Origin: Vicia villosa
Taxonomy: Eukaryota > Streptophyta > Magnoliopsida > Fabales > Fabaceae
Length of the DNA stretch: 64,000 bases
NCBI RefSeq assembly: GCF_029867415.1
Contig: NW_026706168.1
Coordinates: 62,001-126,000, forward strand
Direction of reading: 5' to 3'
Made by a program: the position numbers and the translations under genes. Positions 42,864 through 53,811 of this stretch are shown here, one piece after another. The notes beneath the pieces were generated by a model. It worked only from the letters and a program-made list of their open reading frames with translations. It made no database searches and was not told the DNA's origin. Position 1 is the stretch's first letter; each line of letters starts with the position of its first letter.

Positions 42864-45792
42864 CGTAGCAACCTGCCTAAAATTTTACTTAGAGAGTCGC
42901 CACCTATTCTACCAAGGCGAATAGGAAACCTTACACAGACGCGAGATTCGGGGTAAGTTATTATAATCAGGCTGAGGGAAGGTGTTAGGCACCCCCAGCC
43001 CTTTCCTAAAGGCTAATAATTCAAAGATCAGGGTTTCATGGCAGGGTTCGTAAAGAAATATGGCAAACAGAATTATAATGACATGATTAGAATTTTGAAG
43101 AGGGGGACTCGCCTTGTTGCCAAGTGCCTACGTACCTCATTAGGGAGGATCAGAGTCTACGTAGTTCGGGGAAAGGTTGTACGCCATTAGAATTGAATTT
43201 GATTAGAGATGTATTTTTTAGAGGCTTTTTGAATGGCCTATCGTAGTTTGATGATTTTTATAGTTTTGGATGGATTTTAGAATTATTTTAGGGTTTGGGC
43301 GTACAACCCTGATTTGGCACAATTAACCGCAATGATCAATAGGTTTGATCACCATAGTTAAAAGATTAGGGGTTTTGCACCATTACCAATTCAAATCGAT
43401 TGATTCGATTATCACTAATAATGGATTAAGGGGTTTTATTATTATTTTATAAATTGTATTTTGTATTGTTACCTCTCATAACCGAGTAACACGATTACAA
43501 ATAATAACAAATTAAATTTATAACAAGGCGAGATTAATCATCACAATCAATAAGATGATTGCAACCATTTAATCGAATATAGTTTGAATTTTATTTTAAT
43601 TAAATAGTATTTTAATTAAAATCATTGTTAACCATAGCGATCAATCGATTTAATCGGCACGAATAACAAATTGAAATTTTTTAATATAATCATTATATAT
43701 TTATTTTATAATAAAAAATAATTATAATACAATTAATATATATTAAAAATAAGTATTTTAATTAAAATAAAACAAAATAATTAAAATTTATTAAGTTTAT
43801 TAAGGTTATGATTCAGTGTGGTTATTGTGAGGGTTTATAGTATGAGCATTAATCCTAGGGCGCTGGATCCAAGAGGTGGTTGGATTAAGGGTCCAGATCT
43901 GAGGGTTTACGAAACAGGCCATGGTATGGAATACACAGGATCCAGAGTTGTTAATTTCATAAAAAATATATGTTGGAGGGAGGGCTCGAACCTGCGACCC
44001 TCCACTCCCATACGCATCACACAACCAACGCACCACGCATGCATATGCGTTTAGAGTACGCTTCACAACGATAATAAAAAAACCAAGACACGTTTGGACA
44101 AACGCGCGCGAAATTCAAAAGGACCAGTGGCACGTTGCCACGCAACCTTCTTCCCCACCCAGACCTGCCAATCTCTGCAACAGTAGCTACGAATTGGCTA
44201 CGAATTGTTCGTAGCAAACCCAGAACACGAAAATAACGAATAGGGCATACGTTTGAATAAATTTGGCGCGACCCTATCAACTTACTCGTCTCAACCATGC
44301 GAACCAGGCTATATCATTAACTGACCTTAATTTAACTCCCATAAAAAACCCCCAAATTGAAACCCTAAAACCTTGCTCGGCCTCCAATGGCCGATCACGT
44401 TATAATGCCTGAAAACTCAATTAACCGGCCCAGAAACATTCACAACAATGAAATATAGCCAAACATACAAACAAAACATCATGAATATGTGTGTATTATG
44501 CTAATCGATCAAGTTTTCGAAACTACATACCTCAGTCAATTGGAGGATTATCTGGGGGTGTTGATGTAGTGCACTTATCCAGACACGTTCCAAATCTCCC
44601 GAGGAAGCTTTTGGAACCTTCAAATCTCGTTGAAACGTCTTGAATCTCCAAAACCGAATTCACTCTTTTTGAAGAATTTTGAGTTCTTGCAATATTCACC
44701 TCTGCAGCCAATTTTCCACCCCTATTCATGTGGTCTCTCTTAGGTACTTATAAGCCACGAATTAGGTTTAGAAAAGAGCCTAAAAAACTTTTGAATCCAA
44801 TCTTCCCTTTTTGAGAAATTTGATTTGTTTTCTTGAATAATAAGCTACTATTTTGGCCAAGATTTGATTTACTCTTCCTTAATCCAATCATCACGAAATT
44901 AACAAATATATTTTGCCATTAACATTGATTGAAAATCAACAAAATATATTTTCTAACAAAATATTTAATTTTCTTATTTATTTAAATCATAAAATCAACT
45001 TTTAATGAAATAAATATCTAAAAAAATTAAATAATATGTTTTAATTTCGTGGCATCTTATTTTGAGCATGCTAGTAACTTGTGGACCAAGTTTGTACCAT
45101 AAAAACCTAGGCCCATTTGCAAGATTTCTCAATTTGAACCCTTCTTTTTCACATTTGGCCCTCTAGAATCATCTAACTTTGATCAAGCATATCTCACTCA
45201 ATTTTTAAGCTATGAGGGAGATCTAATACTTTTTAGAAACCTCAAGAGGTCCTCAACAAGCCACTTTGGAACATATTTTTCATTTGAGGCTTTTATCTTG
45301 ATCATATTCTCCTTGGGAAAAAACTGTTTTTGAAGGATGCCTGAAAATGACCTGTAATCTTTTGCCTTGTATCTCTCAAATGAAGCATTTCTAGCCTTAG
45401 CTTGTGAGACACAAAGTTGTAGAGAATCCAATTTCCTTCAAAATAGGCTTTGAGTGGGGAATTTTTGATGTTCCATGTGAAAGTTATGCCCAGTCATAGT
45501 TGGGTTGACTTTCTCCTAAGAAACCCTAATTTGAACCTTTTTGCATTTGTTCATCTCTGAGTTTCTATTAATGGAATCATGATCAATCTTTGATCAAATG
45601 ATGGTTATGCATCCCTACACTTGATGTTTGCCCAATGATCATGGTTTGGATCATGCTTTGATTGTAGTTGACCTTCAGGTTTGAATCAGTTGACTGTGGG
45701 TTATCTGGATCATATGAGTGAGCCATGTTTTGAAGTTTGATCTTAGACCTTGTTATGAGAGAGGTGTGGGAGGTAAATTTTGGGGTATGACA
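42864..45792 (-). repeat. Element D: 5' LTR (2929 bp)
   Basis: On the minus strand it begins TGTCATACCCC at 45792 and ends GTTGCTACG at 42864 (the 3' LTR ends ...GCTACA). Same length as the 3' LTR. Carries the TATA-like site (44747-44754), tRNA-like segment (about 43969-44045) and CTACG/CGTAG stem-loop (43128-43164). Confidence 0.95.
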
Positions 45793-46030
45793 CATACACT
45801 TGCTTTCCCGAAAAGGAAAAAACGAATCCTCTTCCTAAAACGGATTGAGGAATCCTTCCCGATCTCTTGTCCCCAGTGGAGTCAGTTCTTGATATCCCCT
45901 TGGTAAAGATATCCTTGCATCATTCGCAATTTTGGTATCTTAGGTCCAAAATTCGCGTCTTCTGATATTTAAGTCTCTTCCACCCTATCAAAACGAAGAT
46001 TTTCAATCTTCATATCTCAGGTTGAAGAAA
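45793..46030 (+). other. Element A: 3' untranslated region, part 2
   Basis: The continuation of A's 3' UTR after D, beginning with the right CATAC duplication (45793-45797). It contains GTCCCCAGTGGAGTC (45869-45883), the exact complement of A's PBS core. No ORF of note. Confidence 0.85.
45869..45883 (+). other. Exact complement of A's PBS in A's 3' UTR
   Basis: GTCCCCAGTGGAGTC is the reverse complement of GACTCCACTGGGGAC at 8246-8260. It lies 163 bases before the 3' LTR. It matches A's PBS rather than the tRNA (which has CCCCAGCGGAG), so it is not simply a tRNA copy. G has a related motif (58100-58113) at a similar distance. Confidence 0.75.
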
Positions 46031-46046
46031 CTTAAATAGGGGCATC
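46031..46046 (+). other. Element A: polypurine tract
   Basis: CTTAAATAGGGGCATC directly precedes the 3' LTR start TGTCATACCCC. Near-identical to the tracts of D and G. Confidence 0.85.
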
Positions 46047-49000
46047 TGTCATACCCCAACTTTTGACCTAAGATACCACCTCATATCATTTGCATATGCA
46101 TCATTTGCATCTCTAACAAATTGCATAGTTTGTGTTTGCTACTTGTGACTCAGCAGGGTTTAATCAAGAAATCACTCATCAGTACAAGTAACAATCAATT
46201 AGGGTTTTGTCCTCCATTCATCACAAAAGAATTATCTTCATCAACAGTCAACATTTGGTCTTCGAAGATTCATTTCAACAAGCTCAAGGACTTTGAATCA
46301 ACCAGATTAGGGTTTTGACTGAAGACAGTATACTCCTGACTTTTGCTCAGGATTTGACCTAATGACTTGGGACATGACCTCAAGTTCCCAAGTACATCAT
46401 TTTGACCTAATCTATTGACTCAAGACATCTCCAACACAGGGACTGATCAACAGTGAAATTTCAAATCATCAGATTAGGGTTTTTGAACTATCAGGGACTG
46501 AAATCAGGGATCACATTTGGGAAACCCTAAAAATCCCCAGGAATTCAATCAAAGGTTTCAATCATCTTCAAATAATCCCTATGGCAATATCCAATGGAAA
46601 TTACATCTTAATTCAAGATCTACAGTCATCAATTTCATCAGGTCGACAATTAGGGGTTTTGACCTAATTCACCTGAACCATTGACTTTTTAATCAGAACA
46701 TGGTGCCACAACTTAAACAATGGCTCAAGATCCTCCAATACCTCAATATGATTCATTCATACCACTCATTTGATGAGGATAGCTTGATTCATTTGAAATC
46801 TCCAGAAACGCGATTCGTCTGAAAAAGTCAACTGTACAAGATCCTCATTGACTTTTGGGAAATTTTGGTCAACCATGACTTTTGAAGTTTTGAATCATCA
46901 ATATATGATATATGAAGTCATTTGATCAAAGAAAATCAAGAAAATCAATCAAGAATCAAAAAGTCAAAGTTTGACTTTTATACTTAGAAAAATTTTCTAG
47001 GTGTTTTTCAATGGTTTTTTCCAAACTTTGGAAGGGAATAACTCAAAATTTCACCTACAAACTGAAAAAAACTTCCAACATGAAAGTTGTAGATTTTGAT
47101 CCAATGAACAACTTTGTCACATATAAATTTTTTCCAGAAGATCAACCATTTAAGAGATATGGAGCTTCAAAGTTGGTATCTTTTGAAAAATTCACTTAAA
47201 ATCTCATTTTCTTCAAAGTTCATGGATCTTTTTCACCCATTTCCTTAAAGGTATTGAAGAAACTTTCAACTAGGGTTTTGAAGTGTGTAACATGAGCTTT
47301 CCAAAATGTCCAAGAGAATGAAAAAATATGGAGTGTAGCCATGGTTTTGAATTTTGACATTAGTGAACCTTATGCTTGAATTTTCACCATTTTTTCACTA
47401 AGTTTCAATACTACATGACCTATAATGCAAGTAATGATGCATCAAGGCAATAATTGATAGATATTTTCTGATTTGAAGATCAGAATGGAAGAGGATAAGA
47501 AGCTTGAGATTTAACCATGGTTTAGTCACTTTTAACCATTTGCATTTAATGTGAAAGATTCCATTTTATCTCTTAAGCCAAATCATCATTCTTGGATCAA
47601 CTTGCAAAGACTTTGAGTTCAGAATCCTTGGCCTATAAATAGAGGTTCAAATCACTTTCAAAATCACACCAAAACCTCACAATTATAGGTTTTCTCTTTT
47701 CTTTCTTAAGTTGCAAGTTTCAAGTTTCAAAGTGAGGTAGAAAACTCAACCTCCAAATCCTTGAAGTTATGGCCAAAGTGATGGTTCTAACATCTCATAA
47801 ACATCATTTGGGATGTGTTTGATCCACTCACACACCCCAAAACACCTTAAAACTCAGAATCATCATCTCACCTCCATGTTTGCATAAAGTGAGCCTTAAC
47901 ATGCCAATTTTCATACCAAGCCACATCTGTCCAAACTAACCTTCTAAACATCATCCATATACCTTATATGAACTGTTCCAACCATCATCCATGATCTGAA
48001 ACACCAAAATCACTAAGCTTGATCCTCACTTGAACCATACTGCAGATCGGGTACCATAGATTGATCAAGAGGTTTTCAATTCATGCCAAGCATCCAAACA
48101 TGTTCCATAAGGTCCACTGAAGCTGTCCAGATCAAGAAACAACATCTGGAACCTCTCATTTGCAGAATTCGATTCTCAGTTTTGGCATTTTTAAGGTAAG
48201 CTCTCTTGAACTTCAAACTCTATCATACATGCATCATAAATGGAAAACTGGCTTGCCATCTTGTTTCTGCACATATGAGGATCATTAACCCTCAATCAAT
48301 TGCATCATAACTTGCACATACATCATTTCACGATCAAATTCAGTTTTAGGGTTCTTCATGTTCATGCGAAAAGTGACCCCCTTAGAGCAAAAATAAATGA
48401 ATTATGAGGGAACCATCATGATCCTTGTGAAAAACCGAGTGGGATAGACCCTTTACTTGATCAAAACAACACAGTTTTAGAGATTTTCAAATTTCAGTTG
48501 AAGATGTGTTCTTGGCGCCATTTTTGATTCAGAAATTTCAAATGTTAAGTTTAAAATATAATTCAAGAGAAGCGTGTATATTACAAGCTGCGCGCGCAGC
48601 TCAGTTGGCAAGTGTTTTGGCTGGTGAGAGAGAGGGCGTGGGTTCAAGCCCTAGTGGAGACAAAACCAATTTTTTACCACTTGTTTTCTTTAATTTTTTA
48701 CACAACTTCACCAATCATTTTAACCAATCAAATCAATTCATTTTTACTTCATTTTTTGAACATTATTCATTTAATATATATATTTTATGAATATATAAAA
48801 AAATCACAAAAATATTTATTATTTGGTATATTTTTATTAAGTTTAAAATGACTTGTTTTTTTAAATGTTTTAATACTTTAAAAATAGTTTTTTTCATTTG
48901 ATTTTTTTTCAAACTTAATCATTTGTAAATATTTTGTGATCAAACCCTAATCATTTAGGTGTTAATTAAGTATAATCTTTGTGTTTATCTTAATTAATTT

Positions 49001-50992
49001 GATTTCTTTCAAAATTTCAAACCGTTTCAAAACAAACGATCACAGTTTTTTCAAAACGATAAACTTTTTCTTTTTTGGTTTTTCTTTTCAAAAGAAACTA
49101 TTGATTAAATCTTTTTGGATTGATCAATTGATTTTAAACCTGGGGCCTCTCGAATATTAGAGAGTATAAGTCCCTTTCCTTTTATTTGTACAGTTTTTCT
49201 TTGTACAGAAAACTTTTTCAAAACAAAACTTTCAAAGATTTTCAAACGACGAAACCTCGCGCTGTTAATAAAACAATCAACCATGTTTTATAAAATAAAA
49301 CAGGGGCCTCCACATAGGTATAAGTCCCATTCCTGTACATGAAATTAGGTATTTCATTGTACACCTTTTTGTATATATCTCGTTCAATTTGTTTTTTTAA
49401 CTTCGAACAACAAATCAAAAAATGAAGGTTTCTTTAAATCTTCCCCAAAAATACCATGGGCCTCCATGTAGGTATAAGTCCCGAGCCCTTTTGTAAATAC
49501 TTGTTTACATAGCTTTTGAATAAACTCAAGTGGGCCTCTCCCCGAGTATAAGTCCCGAGCCCCCGTGTTTACAAATGGATCATGCTTACAGGTATATTTC
49601 CTTCATAAACTCCATTATATACACACACCTTGTCATATATAACTATTCATACTTGTTCATATTTGTCCATGTACTTGTTCATATTTGCTCGTACTTGTTC
49701 ATATTTGTGATTGTGTTATATATATGCTTGTTCAACTTAGTACAACACTAGGTTCCCCATAGCCTCCTATTGGGCTTCATGCAAAGAATCTCCCTAGTTT
49801 AGGTTAGGACATAGAGTATGGTTTCCCGGTGAAATCGCTCTAAGAGCTCAAACCAACTATACCACGCCTCCCCTTGGGCTTTGTACAAACGAGTGACCCT
49901 CCCATAGCCTCCTCTTGGGCTTACAATGCAAGGACCCTCGATTGTCCCTCCCATAGCCTCCTCTTGGGCTTACAATGCAAGGACCCTCGGATAGCCTCCT
50001 CTTGGGCTTCGTACAAGGACCCGCGGGCTTCTTATAAGCATCCCCAATATCCAAAAACAAATACCCTAGGAGATTAGACATTTATCATCTCTATGATAGG
50101 AGTATCTCTTCTATATCATCACAAACAATCAATCAATCAATCAACTTAACTTTTTTTGCCACAAGGCTGGCTGATCAATCAAACCTTTTTTTGCCACCAT
50201 ACTGGCTGATTAATCAAAGTTTTTGTCACAAGGCTGACTTCATTGAAACTTTTGCCACGAGGCTGGCTGATTAATCAAAACTTTTTGTCACAAGGCTGAC
50301 TTCATTGAAAGTTTTTGCCACAAGGCTGGCTAAAAAACATCTTTATCATTCTAAGCACCATAAGTGGCATGGCCCAGGGCTTATAATGAAAAGATTTTCA
50401 AACAAAATCAAACAGATGTATGTGATGATATAGATTAGATACATCGAACATTTAGATGACATTTGTCTCTTTTCCTTTGCTTCCACTAGCATAAGTGGGA
50501 ACTACGATTGCTCTGACTTTCTTTTGAGAATACGTAGGCACAAGGTCGTATCCTTGGCGAGCAAAACTTCTCCCTCAAACCATTCAAACCTTAGCACCCG
50601 TAGACCCCGAGCTATAGATGCTCTGATTCCCTCTAAGGGATATGTATGCAGAGGATCGCGATGATCTTTGCGAGCATAATCAAACAAACACCTTAGGTCC
50701 CACCTATCTCACAACAGAACCTCTCAATAACATGGAATGAAAAACATAACCAAGAAACCTATAGAGTACTATAGATACGTTGGGTGCTAATACCTTCCCT
50801 TCGTATAACCAACCCTCTTACCCAAAGATCTCTCCCCCCACTTTTAGGTTATTGCAGCTTTTTTCCTTTTCCTACTTTGGAAATAATAAAAAGTTTGGTC
50901 GAAACAAAGAAAAATCATTTTTTGAGCACTCGAGCCCAAAGAAGGCATCAGGTGTCTCATCCCGAAAAAAGATACGATTTTTCCCCGCGACA
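46047..50992 (+). repeat. Element A: 3' LTR (4946 bp)
   Basis: The pair of 3292-8235, with TATAAATAG at 47634, the tRNA-like segment at 48590-48662, the GGGCC...TATAAGTC repeats, the hairpin array (50158-50330) and both CTACG stem-loops. In the second stem-loop the change CTACAG to CTATAG keeps pairing through a wobble. Ends CCCCGCGACA before CTAGT. Confidence 0.95.
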
Positions 50993-53090
50993 CTAGTGAT
51001 GTATGTAAGGAAGATGTCCACTCACACTGACGATCAACGATTGTTGATCCATTATTTCCAAGATAGTTTGACTAGAGCTGCTTCTAAGTGGTATATGGGT
51101 CTTGATAGCACCCATATTCGCACTTTTAATGATTTAGCTGAGGCGTTTGTGAAGCAATATAAGTATAATGTGGACATGGCTCCTGATAGAGATCAGCTGC
51201 GAGCTATGATGCAGAAAGAAAAGGAATCCTTCAAGGAATATGCTCAGAGATGGTGTGAGGTTGCCGCCCAAGTGATTCCTCCGATGGAAGAAAAAGAGAT
51301 GATTAAGATTTTCCTGAAGACTCTTGGTCCATTTTACTATGAGAAGATGATTGCGAGTGCTCCTGTAGACTTCACTGAAATGGTGGGTATGGGTGTTAGA
51401 CTGGAAGAGGCTGTGCGAGAAGGTCATCTGGTTCAGAATGACAATCCGTCTGGTGGTGCGAAGAAGTATGGTTCTTCATTCCATAAGAAGAAGGAATCAG
51501 ATGCTAATGCTGTTTCTCATGGGAGGAATAGTCGATCCAGAAATCAACCTCAACAAGTGGCATCGTTGACTCCTGTTGTGAACTCAGTTCCTGTAGCTCC
51601 TGTTAATCAACAACCAGCGAGGCGGAATCCGTATCCTCGAGTTAATTTTGATCCAATCCCCATGACGTACACTGAACTATATCCTGCTCTAATTCATAAG
51701 AAGTTGGTTCAACCAAGGTCACCGCCTCCTGTTCCAGAGAGACTCCCTTGGTGGTACAAAGCTGATGCCACTTGTGCTTTTCATCAGAACGCTCCTGGGC
51801 ATGACTTAGAGAATTGCTGGCCACTGAAGAACGAAGTTTAGAGATTGGTTTGTTCTGGAATGCTTTCTTTCCGTGATATTGATCCAAATGTGCAGAACAA
51901 TCCATTGCCAACTCATGAAGCGTCTGCTGTCAATAAGTTAAACATAGTTTGAGACACTATCGTGTGCCTGATATATGTGCTCTACATGGATCTTTGAAGG
52001 AGATACATGAGAGGTTTGTAAGAAAATGAGTGATAGAGTTCAGTCATGATGGTTGTCCTTTGTGTGGTGAAGATCCTATGGGATGTGCTGCCCTCCAAGA
52101 TGATGTTCAAACACTGATAGGTTTAGAATTATTGGATGACGAGATAGATAACACTTATGTAGATCACAAGTTGCATTTGGGTCAGTTTAATGGGGTTGTG
52201 AGTAATATTACCGCATGTAACAATTTGAGCTTCAGTGATGAAGATTTGCCTTAGGAAGGAAGAAATCATAATTTGGCTTCGCACATCTCTGTCAGTTGCA
52301 AAGAGGACTCGATGTCTAATGTGTTGATCGATATTGGCTCATCGCTAAATGTCATGCCAAAATCCACTCTTGCTAAGTTGTCTTATGGTGGCACACCAAT
52401 GAGATTTACCAATGTGATTGTCAAGGCTTTTGATGGATCAAAGAAATCAGTGGTTGGAGAGGTTGATTTGCCTATTAGTATTGGACCGTTTGTCTTCAAG
52501 ATTACTTTTCAAGTGATGGACATCTTTCCTGTATACAGTTGTTTATTAGGACGCCCATGGATCCATGAAGCTGGGGCAGTTACTTCAACTCTTCACCAGA
52601 AGTTGAAATTTGTGAAAGATGGAAAGATGGTTGTCGTGAATGGAGAACAAGCTTTGCTGATTAGTCATCTCTCTTCGTTCCGTGCTATAGAAGCTGATGA
52701 AATAGTCATTGGAACTGCGTTCCAAGCCCTGTTTGTTAATGATGAATTTAAAAAGGATAAAGCTTCCATTGCCTCCTTCAAAGATGCTCAGCTGGTGGTT
52801 CAGAATGGACATTCAGGAGTATGGGGACAAGTGGTGAGTCTGCAAGAGAACAAGAATAGAGCTGGTCTGGGATTTTCTGCCTCAGACAAGTCTGTGATGA
52901 AGCCTGAATCTGCTTTTCGTCCTTATCAGGAGATATTCCATAGTGCTGGGTTCCTACATCCGACTCCTCTGGAGGTGGACGCTATCATTGAAGATGAACC
53001 AGAGCCAAAGGTTCCAAACTTTGTGACCCGGGGAAAGATGATCAAGAACTGGATCACCATTGATGTTCCTGATTGTACTCATGTTTCAAA
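50993..53090 (+). pseudogene. Element B: gag 3' part and protease
   Basis: Resumes gag after A, starting at the right TSD copy. LVMYVRKMSTHTDDQRLLIHYFQDSL continues the Gag domain; the knuckle is CAFHQNAPGHDLENC. A TAG stop at 51839-51841 replaces a Gln codon of A. About 200 codons present in A (12530-13340) are mostly deleted around 51950-52140, with frame damage. Another TAG at 52252-52254 replaces Glu. The protease is recognisable but its active site reads DIGSS rather than DTGSS. It ends ...HVSK at a conserved splice donor. Not functional. Confidence 0.88.
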
Positions 53091-53366
53091 GTAATTTGCT
53101 TTTATGTTTTTCAAAATCCTTTCATTCTGCCCAAGATGAAAGTGAAGTTGTTGGGGCTTTTTTCTGTTTGTTTCAAACAATAAAATCATCAATAAAAGTC
53201 ATTTTTGTTTCTGCATATATATGCTTTTTACTTTTTTGCTTTTTCTGGAAAGTGGTAACACAAAAAACCTTAAAAAAAAGAAAAAATGTTTTCATTTTCC
53301 ATAATCTGCACGATTACAAGTTTGCATATATCTTTCCTTTTCCTGAAATAATAATCACTTGTGCAG
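53091..53366 (+). other. Element B: predicted pro-RT intron
   Basis: The donor is TTTCAAA/GTAATT (53091) and the acceptor CTTGTGCAG/A (AG 53365-53366), at the same positions as in A. 276 bp and T-rich. The sequence after the acceptor is shifted, so splicing would no longer give an open frame. Confidence 0.65.
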
Positions 53367-53811
53367 ATTAAACAATTAAACCGTTGAAAGTAATGACCCT
53401 GCACCCTCTCCCAACTTCGAGTGTCCTATGTATGAGGAGGAAAAGTGATGAATGTATTCCTGATGAGATTTCCTGACTGCTTGAGCACGAGAAAGACACC
53501 ATTCAGCCGTATAAAGAGCCGTTAGAAGTCATCAACTTGGGTTCTGAAGAGGATAAGAAGGAAATCAAGATTGCGGCACTTCTTGGTCAAGATGTTAAGA
53601 AGAGGATTGTAGAGCTTCTTAAAAAGTATGTTGACATTTTTGCGTGGTCCTACCAAGACATGCCTGGGTTGGACACATATATTGTGGAGCATCGTTTTCC
53701 AGTGAAACCTGAATGTCCTTCTGTCAAGCAAAAGCTAAGAAGAAGTCATCTCGATATGGTGGAGAAGATTAAGAATGAGGTTTTGAAGCAGATAGATGTA
53801 GGTTTCCCATA
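53367..53811 (+). pseudogene. Element B: RT N-terminal remnant, truncated
   Basis: Degenerate leader, then an open stretch (53537-53808) with FAWSYQDMPGLDTYIVEHRFPV, and VLKQIDVGF. It breaks off at the point matching DAGF in A, before the RT palm, and is replaced by unrelated LTR sequence. B's remaining pol, 3' UTR and 3' LTR are missing from the window. Confidence 0.85.

Larger units (their letters stand above)
20515..45792 (-). mobile_element. Element D: Ogre-type Ty3/gypsy (Tat) element on the minus strand, nested in A
   Basis: The element spans 25.3 kb including E (about 17.35 kb without it). Read on the minus strand: 5' LTR 45792-42864, PBS, leader, ORF1, gag-pro, predicted intron, RT (split by E), RH-aRNH-INT, repeat-bearing 3' UTR, PPT, 3' LTR 23443-20515. 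LTRs are 2929 bp each with about 25 differences by eye (about 0.85%). Lesions: one in-frame stop in pro, loss of the splice acceptor AG, Asp to Asn at an integrase catalytic position, and the E insertion. Confidence 0.95.
3292..50992 (+). mobile_element. Element A: Ogre-type Ty3/gypsy (Tat) LTR retrotransposon, nested in B and carrying D and E
   Basis: The element spans 47.7 kb including its own inserts and about 22.4 kb without D. Order: 5' LTR, tRNA-Arg PBS, long leader, ORF1, gag-pro, intron, RT-RH-aRNH-INT, 3' UTR (split by D), PPT, 3' LTR. The two LTRs are 4944 and 4946 bp and differ at about fifty positions by eye (about 1%). Coding capacity is nearly complete. The only break I find is a +1 shift in a G run after the protease, apart from the D insertion in the 3' UTR. 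The layout matches Ogre elements known from pea and Vicia. Confidence 0.95.
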
